In this document: positions 34,076 through 43,031 of the stretch, one piece after another
Layout of the letters: each line of letters opens with the position of its first letter
Numbering within the stretch: the first letter of the stretch is position 1
NCBI GenBank assembly: GCA_965661765.1
Contig: CBFIFE010000004.1
Coordinates: 1-64,000, forward strand
Source: JBMYZL01 sp965661765
GTDB taxonomy: Bacteria; Bacteroidota; Bacteroidia; Flavobacteriales_D; Sanyastnellaceae
DNA length: 64,000 nucleotides
Reading direction: 5' to 3'
The notes under the pieces: generated by a model
The model's database searches: none
What the model saw: only the letters and a program-made list of their open reading frames with translations
What the model was told of the DNA's origin: nothing
Translations under genes and position numbers: made by a program

Positions 34076-34873
34076 AAGGAGAAAGAGGAACCCGAACAAG
34101 TAGAGCCACAAAATGCCCAGAAAGTGCCAATAGATGCCGAGGGCCTTCAGGCGCACGGTGTCCCCAGCGTGGATTGTGCCCACAAACATGCGAATGCCGT
34201 TGACCACGAGGTACACAAAACCGAACACCAAGTGAAGGATGTGCACGCCGATGAGCGACCAAATGTAGGCCCCGCCAGCGTTGCTCGTTCGCTTGACCTC
34301 CCGGGTGATGGGCTCAACCATCAGGGCGTCGTCAGGCGCGTAAAATTCCTTTTTGTTCGGGTTGTAGAGCAACTCCACATTGTTGCGAGAAACGGTGAAG
34401 TCCTCCCCGTAGGTGGCCGGACCTTCCATCAGCGCCTCGATGCTGTTCCAGCGGTAGGCCTTCAAGCCCGATTCGGTCTCATTGATGGTCCAGCCCATGC
34501 CCATTTCGTTCAGCGAACGCCAACCCTCGGCCTGGGAAATGGTGAAGCCGATGCCCAGCAGGAGCGTCAACGCCATTCCAACCAACCCCTGGGTTTTGTT
34601 TCCTGCCTTCATTGCCCGTGTGGCCCACCAGAGGCTGGCAGAGGACAGCACGATGAGCACATTGGACGCCCAGAGTCCAGAAGGTGCTGTCACATGCACC
34701 CAGTAGGCCCCCATGTTGGAGACAATGTAGGCGCTCGTAAAGCCCGCAAACAGCATGACGATCGCAAAGACGATGAAGGACATCAGCATCTTCTTCGTGC
34801 GTTCACGGACAGCGGGGTCGAGGCCTTCGAAGACATCGGTTTTGGGTGCAGTCGTTGCGGTTTCGGCGTTCAT
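34070..34873 (-). CDS. Cytochrome c oxidase subunit III (first copy)
   Basis: A 267-residue heme-copper oxidase subunit III-type protein. Helices include LMSFIVFAIVMLFAGFTSAY, WVHVTAPSGLWASNVLIVLS, and the late GAYIWSLIGVHILHLVFGFV with the family His pair. A polar loop of about 70 residues interrupts the middle. It is shorter than, and only distantly similar to, the 326-residue protein at 32865, so they are separate members rather than a recent duplication. It follows ctaB with a 12-nt gap. Catalytic subunits I and II are not in this window. Confidence 0.87.
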   Translation of the reverse strand: MNAETATTAPKTDVFEGLDPAVRERTKKMLMSFIVFAIVMLFAGFTSAYIVSNMGAYWVHVTAPSGLWASNVLIVLSSASLWWATRAMKAGNKTQGLVGMALTLLLGIGFTISQAEGWRSLNEMGMGWTINETESGLKAYRWNSIEALMEGPATYGEDFTVSRNNVELLYNPNKKEFYAPDDALMVEPITREVKRTSNAGGAYIWSLIGVHILHLVFGFVYLVVNGIRMFVGTIHAGDTVRLKALGIYWHFLGILWLYLFGFLFLLY

Positions 34874-34885
34874 CAGAATGAATCG

Positions 34886-35749
34886 TTAAATTTTGTCAAG
34901 CACATAGATGATCTGCACCACAGGCAGATAGATGAAGGAGGCGAACATCAATTGTTTGGCGTCTTTCAAGGCCAAACTTCGCTGCAGCCGCACCGCCGGC
35001 ACCAAGAACATCACCCCAGCCAAAACACAGACCCCAAGCGCCCAATTCCCGACCATCGGCTGGCCCGTCGGCAGTGCCCAAGGCAAGAGAGATGCAGGGA
35101 TGCAGAAGAGCGTGTACATCAGGATTTGGTTCGCGGAAGCTTTCGTGCGGCCGGCAGGGAAGGGCAGCATTTGGTACCCTGCCTTCTGATAATCGTCGTG
35201 GGCGAGCCATGCAATGGCCCAAAAATGCGGGAACTGCCACATGAACTGAACAGCGAAGAGCGTCCCGGGTTCAATCCCGAAGTCGCCAGTGGCGGCCACG
35301 TACCCGATCATCGGCGGCAGCGCTCCGGGAAACGCCCCCACGAAAACGCTCAGTGAGGTCTTCGACTTCAGCGGGGTGTAGACGAAGGCATAGCTGACGA
35401 TGGCAGCCACGCCCAGCCAGCCACTGAGGGTGTTGAGCGAAAACAAGCAGCCGAGACCGCCAGCGGCGGCCAGCAAACTGTACAGCAGCGCTCGGCCCCT
35501 CGTCATGCGCCCCGTGGGCAGTGGGCGATTGGCGGTGCGGTCCATGAGTCCATCGATGCGGTGCTCAATGATTTGGTTCAAACCATTCGACGCCCCAGTG
35601 AGCAAATATCCCCCACCGGTCAAGATGAGCAGGGTCATCAGATCGATGTCATCCACAGCCATGAACCAGCCCAGCATGGCGGAAAGGACGACGAAAAATC
35701 CCAACCGAAGCTTGAACAGCGTGGCGATGTCTTTGATGTGTTCCGGCAC
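34886..35749 (-). CDS. ctaB: Protoheme IX farnesyltransferase (heme O synthase)
   Basis: A 287-residue polytopic UbiA-family prenyltransferase that attaches a farnesyl group to heme B to make heme O for the oxidase. The first aspartate-rich prenyl-diphosphate site appears as NGLNQIIEHRIDGLMDRT followed by NRPLPTGRM, a hallmark of CtaB. The second polar loop is AWLAHDDYQKAGYQMLP. About nine membrane helices are visible. The start is GTG at 35749 (no suitable ATG before the first helix). It leads the oxidase gene group, and its -7 box lies 36 nt upstream. Confidence 0.93.
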   Translation of the reverse strand: MPEHIKDIATLFKLRLGFFVVLSAMLGWFMAVDDIDLMTLLILTGGGYLLTGASNGLNQIIEHRIDGLMDRTANRPLPTGRMTRGRALLYSLLAAAGGLGCLFSLNTLSGWLGVAAIVSYAFVYTPLKSKTSLSVFVGAFPGALPPMIGYVAATGDFGIEPGTLFAVQFMWQFPHFWAIAWLAHDDYQKAGYQMLPFPAGRTKASANQILMYTLFCIPASLLPWALPTGQPMVGNWALGVCVLAGVMFLVPAVRLQRSLALKDAKQLMFASFIYLPVVQIIYVLDKI

Positions 35750-35785
35750 GAGAAGAAGGGTCTACGGGTTGCTGCGATTCTGCGG

Positions 35786-35793
35786 CAAAAGTA
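35786..35793 (-). promoter_or_regulatory. -7 promoter element of ctaB
   Basis: The minus strand reads TACTTTTG then C, an exact TAnnTTTG match, 36 nt upstream of the GTG start. Confidence 0.5.
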
Positions 35794-35825
35794 GCACCGG
35801 CTTCGCGGTTTGCGTGTGCGTGAGG

Positions 35826-37400
35826 TTACCAAATCCGCTCTCCCCACACCCGTCCTGCCGTCACCCCTGCCTCCAAGCGCCACGAACCCTGCGGTGCGGA
35901 GATGGCGCGGAGAAACCAACGGTGCCCGCGAACCTTGGCGATGTCTCGCTCAAGTGTGGTCCACACGTGCATGCCCGCGGCCAGGGTGGCATTGTCGACA
36001 GCGCCGAGTCCAGTATTGAGCCAGCCGATGCCGTAGTCTGCTGGCCGAGCACCGTAGCCCACCCTGGGGTTCGCCCCGGTGGTGGTTTCGGGCGCATCGA
36101 ACGCATACGAAGCCACGCCATCGATGCCCTGGCGACGATGGAACCCGCCTGCCCTGGCGTGCCATTTGTGGTTGGGGCTGCGCCAGCCGATGTGCAGCCG
36201 GTGCTCGATGAAGTTCGCCCCTGCGGGATGGGCCAAGGGTGCATTGCCATGGATCCAGGCCGTCCCGGGACCTGCGTGGCCATATGTGAAGGGTCGCACC
36301 GCAACGGATTCTGCCAGCCAGCGCCATTGCCCATCGGGGCTTCCTCCGCGCAGCGTCAATTGCAAGGCGTATTTGTTCGCCCACCAATTGTCCCGGGATG
36401 AAATCTCTCGCCAAACGAACTCGTCAAAAAGGCCGCTGACGGCGATTTCAAAGGGTCGGTTGGGCGATCTCCATCCGCCAGACATGCCTACTAAGGCATT
36501 GTCTGCGGACCCCAACATGTATTCTGAGGGGCGAAATGCGACAAATGGGACGGCGTAGGTCCATTCGAATCGTCTCGCGTGTGCGGCATCGGCGTGGAGC
36601 CATTTGATGGCGCCGAACAGTTCACCGTGAAACCCGCGGCCGAGGTCGACCTCAACGAGGTGCGCGGCCATCCATCCGATTTGCCTGGATTTGTATCGTC
36701 CGGGATCGGGGAGCGGTTGATTCGGGTCGGTCAATGGGATGTTGCCGTGGTCCCAAGTGGAGGTCAAGCCCAGCAAATGGGTGTATCGCACCCTGCCGCC
36801 ATCGACGTGGTACCGCAAGTTTGGCAAGGGGCTGGCCATCCGGTCGAGCCAAACGGACCGCCAACCGCGTCCCCAATGATGCGGATGCATCCCCAAGCTG
36901 ATTTCAGAGGAAGGACCCAATCGGCAGCGCACGCTGCCCCAGAAGCGGAAGATGTGCACGGCTTGGCCATCGGGAACGCGAGCAAGCCCAGCACCCGCGG
37001 CGCCTCCTGTGGACCAGGCTTCATCCCAAAGTTCAGCTGTTGCCCCACCGATGCGAAAATGGGAGAGTTGGAGGTCCAGCTGCCACCGGTTCCAGGCATT
37101 CTGCCGGGGTTTTGCGTGTTTCCTGTATACCAGACCGGCTGCCCACCCCGGTCGTGCGGCCTGAACTGCGCCGGATTCGGGCACATCCCGCCAAGCCACT
37201 CGGGGTTCGAGGGCAGCGGAGAAATCGTCAGACAAATCCACCAATGGACGCGGCCAGACCTGGTTCCCCCATTCATTTTCATTCCAAGTACAGGAGTCAC
37301 CCAAGGGCAAGTCCCAGGCCGGCGAAACGTGATCTTGGCCGTTCAACGGCAATGCTTGGCAGAGTAGGCACAAGACGCTCAGCGCCAAGGAGGGCTTCAC
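35826..37400 (-). CDS. Wzi-like outer-membrane beta-barrel (capsule assembly family)
   Basis: A 524-residue exported barrel protein. I chose GTG at 37400, which gives a compact signal peptide (KPSLALSVLCLLCQALPLNG); a TTG at 37412 is possible. The segment HPHHWGRGWRSVWLDRMASP, then LPNLRYH, resembles the Wzi pattern of Trp-Gly-x-Gly followed by a Pro-rich strand, and the rest alternates aromatic and polar residues as barrel strands (WRWLAESVAVRPFTYG, HRWFLRAISAPQG). Wzi-like proteins anchor capsule or other surface polysaccharide. It is next to a WecA-like transferase, which fits. The match is moderate, and another outer-membrane porin-like role is possible. Confidence 0.6.
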   Translation of the reverse strand: MKPSLALSVLCLLCQALPLNGQDHVSPAWDLPLGDSCTWNENEWGNQVWPRPLVDLSDDFSAALEPRVAWRDVPESGAVQAARPGWAAGLVYRKHAKPRQNAWNRWQLDLQLSHFRIGGATAELWDEAWSTGGAAGAGLARVPDGQAVHIFRFWGSVRCRLGPSSEISLGMHPHHWGRGWRSVWLDRMASPLPNLRYHVDGGRVRYTHLLGLTSTWDHGNIPLTDPNQPLPDPGRYKSRQIGWMAAHLVEVDLGRGFHGELFGAIKWLHADAAHARRFEWTYAVPFVAFRPSEYMLGSADNALVGMSGGWRSPNRPFEIAVSGLFDEFVWREISSRDNWWANKYALQLTLRGGSPDGQWRWLAESVAVRPFTYGHAGPGTAWIHGNAPLAHPAGANFIEHRLHIGWRSPNHKWHARAGGFHRRQGIDGVASYAFDAPETTTGANPRVGYGARPADYGIGWLNTGLGAVDNATLAAGMHVWTTLERDIAKVRGHRWFLRAISAPQGSWRLEAGVTAGRVWGERIW

Positions 37401-37413
37401 GATGCTGGGCAAA

Positions 37414-38643
37414 TCAAACGGGTGCTTGTTCTGCTTTCGCTTCCTTTCTTGTGCTCACCCGGTCACGCCAGGAGGGAGCCTCTTTGCTCAAGGGAGCCTT
37501 GGGGGCAGGGTGGACAAGGGGTTCAGCAGTTGTCGGCGAGGGCGCTTCCTCGTCTGCGGCTTTGATCAAAGCTTCTTGCCGCAAATTCGCATACCGGGTC
37601 GACCGCAACAAAGGAATAAACACTGCAAATGCTGCGACCAATTCGCCGACGAAAACCCAAGTGGTGTTCAACTGAGGGAAGAACCAATAAATGAGGAAGG
37701 GCAGGCCAATGAAGGCGGCTGTATAGGAGTACAACATCAGAGCCGCTTTCGCGTGCCCGTTGCCGTTCATCATGATTCTGTGGTGAAGGTGATTTTTGTC
37801 TGGGGAAAAAGGAGAACGGCCACGAAGGGCGCGGAGGGTGAACACCCGCAACGTATCCACCAAAGGATACGCCAAGGCGCTCATGGCCAGGAGGGGCAGA
37901 GAAATGTTTTCCCATGCCAAGGGCACGCGCGTTGCTGGCGTGTTCATGACTTCCGTTGCCATGACATATGCTGTGAGGCCCAAAACAAGCGAACCGCAGT
38001 CCCCCAAAAAGATGCGGGCAGGATGAAAGTTGAACACCAGAAATCCCATCAAGCTGCCGGCCATGGCGAAGGCAATGGTCGCTGGCGCCACATTGCCGGT
38101 GGCGAGGAACCACGCGCCAAATGTGACCATCATCAACGTGCCGACACCACCTGCCAAGCCATCAATGCCATCAATCAAGTTGACTGCATTGACCGCTACA
38201 ATGTAAACGAAGAGGGAAAAGGGATAGCTCAGCCACAATGGGATGTTGTGAATGCCGAACAAGCCATCAAATGTATCGATTCGAAAGCCACCGAGGTGAA
38301 CCAGCATGCCGCCCAAGAACAGATGGACCAGCAATTTCTTGGCAGGGCTCAGGCCGATCAAATCATCTTTCAAGCCCACGAAAAAGAGGGCAAGTCCAGC
38401 GGAGAGCAGATACAGCCACTTCAAATCAAATTCTTCGACGGCATTTGCAGGCAGCCAAACCATCGCTGACAACATGAACCCCAACACCACCATCACCCCG
38501 CCAATTGTGGGCACGCTTCGTTTGTGAATCTTTCGTGCGTCACCCGGCGCATCCACCAAGTTTTTCAAGCGCGCAACCTGAATCAGGGTCGGCATGGCAA
38601 TGGCGACGATGACAAAAGCGGTAAGAAGCGTGAAGAAAATCAC
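37414..38643 (-). CDS. Undecaprenyl-phosphate glycosyl-1-phosphate transferase (WecA/MraY family)
   Basis: A 409-residue integral membrane enzyme that would load a sugar-1-phosphate (probably GlcNAc-1-P) onto undecaprenyl phosphate to start O-antigen or capsule synthesis. About 11 helices are visible. Family motifs are KIHKRSVPTIGG at residue 38, FVGLKDDLIGLSP near 92 (the Asp pair of the first loop), NAVNLIDGIDGLAGG near 160, and GDCGSLVLGL near 220. The C-terminal tail (RVSTRKEAKAEQAPV) is a basic cytoplasmic extension. The start appears to be GTG. It is the first gene before the Wzi-like protein. Confidence 0.9.
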   Translation of the reverse strand: MIFFTLLTAFVIVAIAMPTLIQVARLKNLVDAPGDARKIHKRSVPTIGGVMVVLGFMLSAMVWLPANAVEEFDLKWLYLLSAGLALFFVGLKDDLIGLSPAKKLLVHLFLGGMLVHLGGFRIDTFDGLFGIHNIPLWLSYPFSLFVYIVAVNAVNLIDGIDGLAGGVGTLMMVTFGAWFLATGNVAPATIAFAMAGSLMGFLVFNFHPARIFLGDCGSLVLGLTAYVMATEVMNTPATRVPLAWENISLPLLAMSALAYPLVDTLRVFTLRALRGRSPFSPDKNHLHHRIMMNGNGHAKAALMLYSYTAAFIGLPFLIYWFFPQLNTTWVFVGELVAAFAVFIPLLRSTRYANLRQEALIKAADEEAPSPTTAEPLVHPAPKAPLSKEAPSWRDRVSTRKEAKAEQAPV

Positions 38644-38776
38644 AATGTTGTTTTGGTGTTATAAATCTAAGCCAATAATTCCATTCCATCAAGCGGATGT
38701 GGAAAAATGTGAAAGGACATTCTGAGACAGATGAGACATCATCACTTACTTCTCTTTAAACAATTGGCATTCAGAA

Positions 38777-40075
38777 TTATAAGTTTCGTTCTCCGGTGGA
38801 CCATGTCAGGCCGATTTGTGCAGTTGTCAGGTTCGGTTCAGCCCAATATATGATGTTTGCATTCAAATGAATGCGCCATTCTTCGAAGGGGTGAATGGAC
38901 CATTTTGCGGAAACAAAATCGCTGAAATCGTTTTTTCCTGCGACGACCTGGCAGTTGCTCCGGAGGCGTTGAACGACTTGCAACAGCCGAATGGCGGTGT
39001 GTTGGGACCAAACCGATCCGACCGGCAATCCAGCATGGGTCAACAGGCTGTGTTCAGTCGGTTGGTGGGCGCGGGTGGTGAAATCGCCGGGTTGTTGAAG
39101 GTGTTCCGCGGTGATTTGGCCGGAGGCCCATTTCTTGCCAGCGGCAGCGACGAAGCGAATGCCTTCTGTTGTCCATTCTTCCGAATCAAACCCGCGTGAC
39201 CAACCCGCCGCCACTTCGCCGCCCAGCCACCAGCCACGGTGGGACCAGCGGAAGTGGGCACCGGCCCAAGGGGTTTGATAGGGGTCCGTCCAACCGGTGG
39301 ATTTGAGCCGCGCTTGTTCTGCGACGCTTGTGAAGCCGAAGACCACACCCGCCGACAAGCCACGAGGGCCTTTGTGATCGTGCCCCAGCATGGCGGTGCG
39401 TGTCCATTCGAACAAGGATTCTGCGGTTTCCCCAAGAGGACCCCGTTGGTCCAGCACCCATTTGGTGGATTCGAACCACGTGGTGCTGGTCTCCGTGGAA
39501 CGGGCAAGTCGCAGTCTGGGGGACGGGGCGACCGCGCTGCGGTGGCCGAGGGCGCCGACAGTGGCCTCCGACAATCCCCAATCCCAGCGCCAAACCCCGA
39601 GTTCCACCGTCCAACCACCACGTGGGGCTTGCCATTTCACCGCTCCTTCCGCCCGAGCGACGTCGATGTACAAACTGTCGGCGGTGCGGTAGGCGTCTTG
39701 TGTGCCGAGTTTGGCCCGGCCCCAGCCCGGCAAAGCGCCATTCAGGGCTGTCCAGTGCGCATCGGCGCCCACCCGCAGCGACTGATGTTCCTCCAGGGTG
39801 CCCCATGCGGTCCAACTCGAATCCCACGCCGCAGAAAAGGATGCGCCTCGGACGTTGCGCCAGACGGCGGCAGGCCCCGGCGCTGCAGGTCCCCAAGACA
39901 GATTGAGCAGCGGGTCGACGAACACCTGGGCCCGGTCAGATGAAAAGTCGAAAAGATGGCGCGTGCTGTCCGGTTCGATCCCTGCGGCATCCGACAAGAG
40001 GCCGAACACGCCGAACATCAACAGCAGCACGAGCCGGCGGTGGCGGTGTTCAGAATGTGTCGCGAACCGCTGCAT
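38777..40075 (-). CDS. Unknown exported beta-rich protein, probable outer-membrane barrel
   Basis: A 432-residue protein that I do not recognise. I chose the ATG at 40075, which gives a signal peptide (RRLVLLLMFGVFGLLSDAAG) and overlaps the end of the fucose synthase gene by 26 nt. The mature part is full of aromatic-polar alternation (GWTVELGVWRWDWGLSE, FRWSHRGWWLGGEVAAGWS) and ends with strands such as NANIIYWAEP and AQIGLTWSTG, which suggests a beta-barrel of about 16 strands. Coupling to fcl and proximity to WecA and the Wzi-like protein suggest a surface-polysaccharide role, which is inference. Confidence 0.55.
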   Translation of the reverse strand: MQRFATHSEHRHRRLVLLLMFGVFGLLSDAAGIEPDSTRHLFDFSSDRAQVFVDPLLNLSWGPAAPGPAAVWRNVRGASFSAAWDSSWTAWGTLEEHQSLRVGADAHWTALNGALPGWGRAKLGTQDAYRTADSLYIDVARAEGAVKWQAPRGGWTVELGVWRWDWGLSEATVGALGHRSAVAPSPRLRLARSTETSTTWFESTKWVLDQRGPLGETAESLFEWTRTAMLGHDHKGPRGLSAGVVFGFTSVAEQARLKSTGWTDPYQTPWAGAHFRWSHRGWWLGGEVAAGWSRGFDSEEWTTEGIRFVAAAGKKWASGQITAEHLQQPGDFTTRAHQPTEHSLLTHAGLPVGSVWSQHTAIRLLQVVQRLRSNCQVVAGKNDFSDFVSAKWSIHPFEEWRIHLNANIIYWAEPNLTTAQIGLTWSTGERNL

Positions 40076-40979
40076 ACACGTTTTCGATGCCCTCGCGCAA
40101 GCCGATGGAGGCGGTCCAGCCCAAATCCCGCATTCGGCTGACATCGAGAAGTTTGCGCGGGGTTCCGTCGGGTTTCGAGGCATCCCAGGCCAGATCGCCT
40201 TCGAAGCCCACGACATCGCAAATCAGCTCAGCCAACGCCTTGATGCTCAAATCTTCACCGGTTCCGATGTTCACCCATTCTGCCCCGTCATAGTGGTTCA
40301 GCAAATGCAGGCACGCCGCCGCGAGATCGTCCACGTGCAGGAATTCCCGCTTGGGCGATCCGCTGCCCCAGACAGGCACCGTGGGGTGTCCCTCGGCCTT
40401 GGCCGTGTGCACCTTCCGGAGCAATGCCGGCAGGACATGGCTGTTCGCCAAGTCGTAATTGTCACCCGGTCCGTACAAGTTTGTCGGCATGGCCGAAATG
40501 AAGTTTGCCCCGTACTGTTGCCGGTAAGTCTCGCAGAGTTTGATCCCAGCGATTTTCGCAATGGCATACGGCTCGTTTGTCGGCTCGAGCGGGCCGGTGA
40601 GCAGGTACTCTTCTTTGAGGGGTTGCGGGGCGAGTTTGGGGTAAATGCAGCTTGAGCCCAAAAACAAGAGCTTGTCCACCCCCGCCTGGTGCGCGGCGTG
40701 AATGACATTCGCCTCCATCATCAAATTGTCGTATAGGAACTCCGCGCGGTAGGTGTTGTTCGCGTGAATGCCCCCCACCTTTGCGGCAGCCAGCACCACA
40801 TAGGCGGGCCGCTCCTCGGCAAAAAATGCATCCACAGCCGCTTGGTTGCGCAGGTCGAGTTCCGCACTCGTCCGGTGGATGATGTGGCTGTGGCCGGCAG
40901 CTTCAAGCGCCCGAACCACCGCTGATCCTACCATGCCGCGATGCCCGGCGACATAAACGGGCGCTTCCTTCTTCATCAT
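40050..40979 (-). CDS. fcl: GDP-L-fucose synthase
   Basis: A 309-residue SDR epimerase-reductase that turns GDP-4-keto-6-deoxymannose (from Gmd) into GDP-L-fucose using NADPH. It has the nucleotide-binding VYVAGHRGMVGSAVV, catalytic Ser-Tyr-Lys (SSCIYPKLAPQP, then YAIAKIAG) and the active-site AMPTNLYGPGDNYD. I chose the ATG at 40979, four bases from a -7 box; a second ATG follows directly. Finding it apart from gmd shows that the fucose pathway is split between two loci here. Confidence 0.95.
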   Translation of the reverse strand: MMKKEAPVYVAGHRGMVGSAVVRALEAAGHSHIIHRTSAELDLRNQAAVDAFFAEERPAYVVLAAAKVGGIHANNTYRAEFLYDNLMMEANVIHAAHQAGVDKLLFLGSSCIYPKLAPQPLKEEYLLTGPLEPTNEPYAIAKIAGIKLCETYRQQYGANFISAMPTNLYGPGDNYDLANSHVLPALLRKVHTAKAEGHPTVPVWGSGSPKREFLHVDDLAAACLHLLNHYDGAEWVNIGTGEDLSIKALAELICDVVGFEGDLAWDASKPDGTPRKLLDVSRMRDLGWTASIGLREGIENVYAAVRDTF

Positions 40980-40983
40980 ATTG

Positions 40984-40991
40984 CAAAAATA
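40984..40991 (-). promoter_or_regulatory. -7 element of fcl
   Basis: The minus strand reads TATTTTTG then C, an exact match, four bases before the first ATG. It predicts a leaderless or nearly leaderless mRNA. Confidence 0.5.
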
Positions 40992-41027
40992 TGGGGAAAG
41001 CATCAGTTGGCCACAGGCCAAACCCGC

Positions 41028-41897
41028 TCAATGTCGATCCAGCACCGCCCGCAACCCATCTCCGAGGAACGTGAAGCCCAGAACCACCGAGACAATGAGC
41101 AAGCAAGGGGCGAGCGCCAAATGCGCATGCGCTCCGGTGATCATGTGCGAATGGGCTTGGACGATGTTGCCCCAACTCGGCGCGGGGATTTGGGCCCCGA
41201 CCCCGAGGAAACTCAGCCCGGCTTCCACAAGAATGGCCGTGGCAAAGTTCGATGCGGCCAGCACGAGAATCGGCCCCATGGCATTCGGCAGCACATGCCG
41301 CCGCAAAATCACCGGCGTGCTCAGGCCCAGCCCGCGAGCCGCCTCGATGTACGTTTCTTCTTTGATCGACAGGACGACCCCGCGGACCACACGAGCGACA
41401 TCCACCCACATGGTGAGGCCGATGGCGATGAAGATTTGGACCAAACCCTTCCCAAACGCCAGGGCAATCGCCAGCACCATCAACACCGTCGGCAGGGTCC
41501 ACACCACCTGAATCACCCACCGAATCAACGCATCCGGCCAGCCCCCGCGGTACCCGGCATACGCCCCCAACGGCACCCCGATCAGCAGCGAAATCAGCAC
41601 GGCCATCGCCCCGACCCCAAGGCTGATGCTGCTGCCGGCCATCAGCCTCGAGAGGAAATCGCGGCCATACCGATCGGTGCCGAGCAGGAATGTTCTCGTG
41701 TCGCCATCTGGCAGTTCGACCTGTGCCCCAGGCGGAAGCAAGGACCACGCCAGGTGTTGGTCGTTTGCGTAACGCGTCGGATCGGGCCGCAGCAACGGAC
41801 CGGCAATCGCCACAAGGGTCAGTACGCCGATCCAGGCGCCCCCGATCAGCGCCGCGCGCTGTCGCTTGAATTGTTGCCAAAAACCGTTCCCGACCAT
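41028..41897 (-). CDS. Opp/Dpp-type ABC transporter permease (DppC-like), orphan
   Basis: A 289-residue permease. The first helix is AALIGGAWIGVLTLVAIAGP. The extracytoplasmic TFLLGTDRYGRDFLSRLMAG is the signature opening of OppC/DppC proteins, and the ATPase-coupling EAA loop is EAARGLGLSTPVILRRHVLP. It would pair with an OppB-type permease, two ATPases and a binding protein to import peptides or nickel, but none of these lies next to it. It has its own leaderless-type promoter. The partners must be elsewhere, as is common for Bacteroidota Opp systems. Confidence 0.88.
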   Translation of the reverse strand: MVGNGFWQQFKRQRAALIGGAWIGVLTLVAIAGPLLRPDPTRYANDQHLAWSLLPPGAQVELPDGDTRTFLLGTDRYGRDFLSRLMAGSSISLGVGAMAVLISLLIGVPLGAYAGYRGGWPDALIRWVIQVVWTLPTVLMVLAIALAFGKGLVQIFIAIGLTMWVDVARVVRGVVLSIKEETYIEAARGLGLSTPVILRRHVLPNAMGPILVLAASNFATAILVEAGLSFLGVGAQIPAPSWGNIVQAHSHMITGAHAHLALAPCLLIVSVVLGFTFLGDGLRAVLDRH

Positions 41898-41902
41898 GCC
41901 GT

Positions 41903-41910
41903 CAAAGGTA
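41903..41910 (-). promoter_or_regulatory. -7 element of the orphan permease gene
   Basis: The minus strand reads TACCTTTG, an exact match, five bases before the ATG at 41897, inside the short gap after the glycosyltransferase stop at 41919. Confidence 0.5.
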
Positions 41911-41918
41911 TCGAGAAT

Positions 41919-43031
41919 TCATGCGTTGGGGCGGCCTTTCCAATGGATGAGGCTTGGAAAGAATTGGGCCAAACCCACCGACGCCACCACCACCAACGGG
42001 TACAACGCCGCGAACACCAGGGCTTCCCACGCGCGCCACCTCGCCCCCATCGCCCGCCGGGTGAGCGCCGCGTCCAGCAGCACCTTCGCCCCCACAACGG
42101 GCCACGCCCCCGCGGCGACCCCAACGATCATCCCCACATTTGTCGCCACCACCAACACCGCAGTGGCCATGGCCGACCGGTCGATGTACCGGTTGGATTT
42201 GCGTCCCCAGCGCGCCCGCTGCTGCAACAACGCCCCCCAGCTTGGCGTGGGGTCCACCACAACAACTGACCGCTCGTCCCCCCACCACCGCACGTCCGCC
42301 CCGGAGGCGGTCAAGTGTTGTGCCAAGAACACATCGTCGCCCGAGGCCACGTCGTCCTGCAAATCCGCGGTGCTCCACGCCGCCCGACGCACACACAAAT
42401 TCGCGCCACTTGCATTCGCAGGACGCCCCCGCCGGGCGGCGGCCTCCGCCCAAGCCATCATCGCGGCAAACTCTTGACGTTCCACCGCCCCACGCGCCCC
42501 ACCCCCCGGTCCAATGCGCACCTCGCCGATCCACATGGCCACTTCTGGGGCCTGCGCCACCGCAGATGCCCACCCGGCCAACCATTCTGGCCCAGGCCGC
42601 GCATCCGCATCCGTCAACACCACATGGTCCACGGTCTCGGGCAGGACCGAAAACCCAGTTCGGAGTGCCGCCTTTTTGCCGACCCCCGCGCTCGGCACCA
42701 CCCGGACGGTCACTCGTCCGGGATGAGCGGCGGTCCAGGCCGCGACTCCCTCTGCGGTGCCATCCTCGCTGCCGTCGTCCACCAGGGTGACATCGGCCGG
42801 CACCGCCCCGCGGTGCAGGGCATCGAGCAGGGGCAGGACGCGCTGTGCTTCGTTGCGGCACGCCACGAGGACGTGCGGGACGTGTGGGACGTGCGAGATG
42901 TCGCCGCCGCCGCTCGCTGCGCCGCTTGCCGCCACGCCGCGTTCCATCGTCCGCCACCACCGAACCACCATCGCGGCGTAGGGCGTCAGCAGCGCCCCGC
43001 TGATGAGCAAGACAGCGGGGTCAGGAAACAT
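41919..43031 (-). CDS. Membrane-bound family 2 glycosyltransferase
   Basis: A 370-residue GT2. The N-terminal helix (PDPAVLLISGALLTPYAAMV) is followed by the catalytic domain: HVLVACRNEAQRVLPLLDAL, then VTLVDDGSEDGTAEG (substrate Asp pair), HVVLTDADARPGP (metal DxD) and QQRARWGRKSNRYID (the acceptor QxxRW motif). Two or three C-terminal helices follow. This build resembles the enzymes that glycosylate lipids or carotenoids in Bacteroidota. It overlaps the flippase-like gene by 11 nt, so the pair may glycosylate and flip or regulate a lipid. The specific substrate is unknown. Confidence 0.82.
   Translation of the reverse strand: MFPDPAVLLISGALLTPYAAMVVRWWRTMERGVAASGAASGGGDISHVPHVPHVLVACRNEAQRVLPLLDALHRGAVPADVTLVDDGSEDGTAEGVAAWTAAHPGRVTVRVVPSAGVGKKAALRTGFSVLPETVDHVVLTDADARPGPEWLAGWASAVAQAPEVAMWIGEVRIGPGGGARGAVERQEFAAMMAWAEAAARRGRPANASGANLCVRRAAWSTADLQDDVASGDDVFLAQHLTASGADVRWWGDERSVVVVDPTPSWGALLQQRARWGRKSNRYIDRSAMATAVLVVATNVGMIVGVAAGAWPVVGAKVLLDAALTRRAMGARWRAWEALVFAALYPLVVVASVGLAQFFPSLIHWKGRPNA

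Noticed and set aside
33758..34080. Val-Thr-Arg or Leu-Val-Thr repeat peptides encoded in the 9-nt blocks
   Set aside because: A 9-bp period keeps frames open by arithmetic alone; the frames cross gene ends and have no starts or family resemblance.
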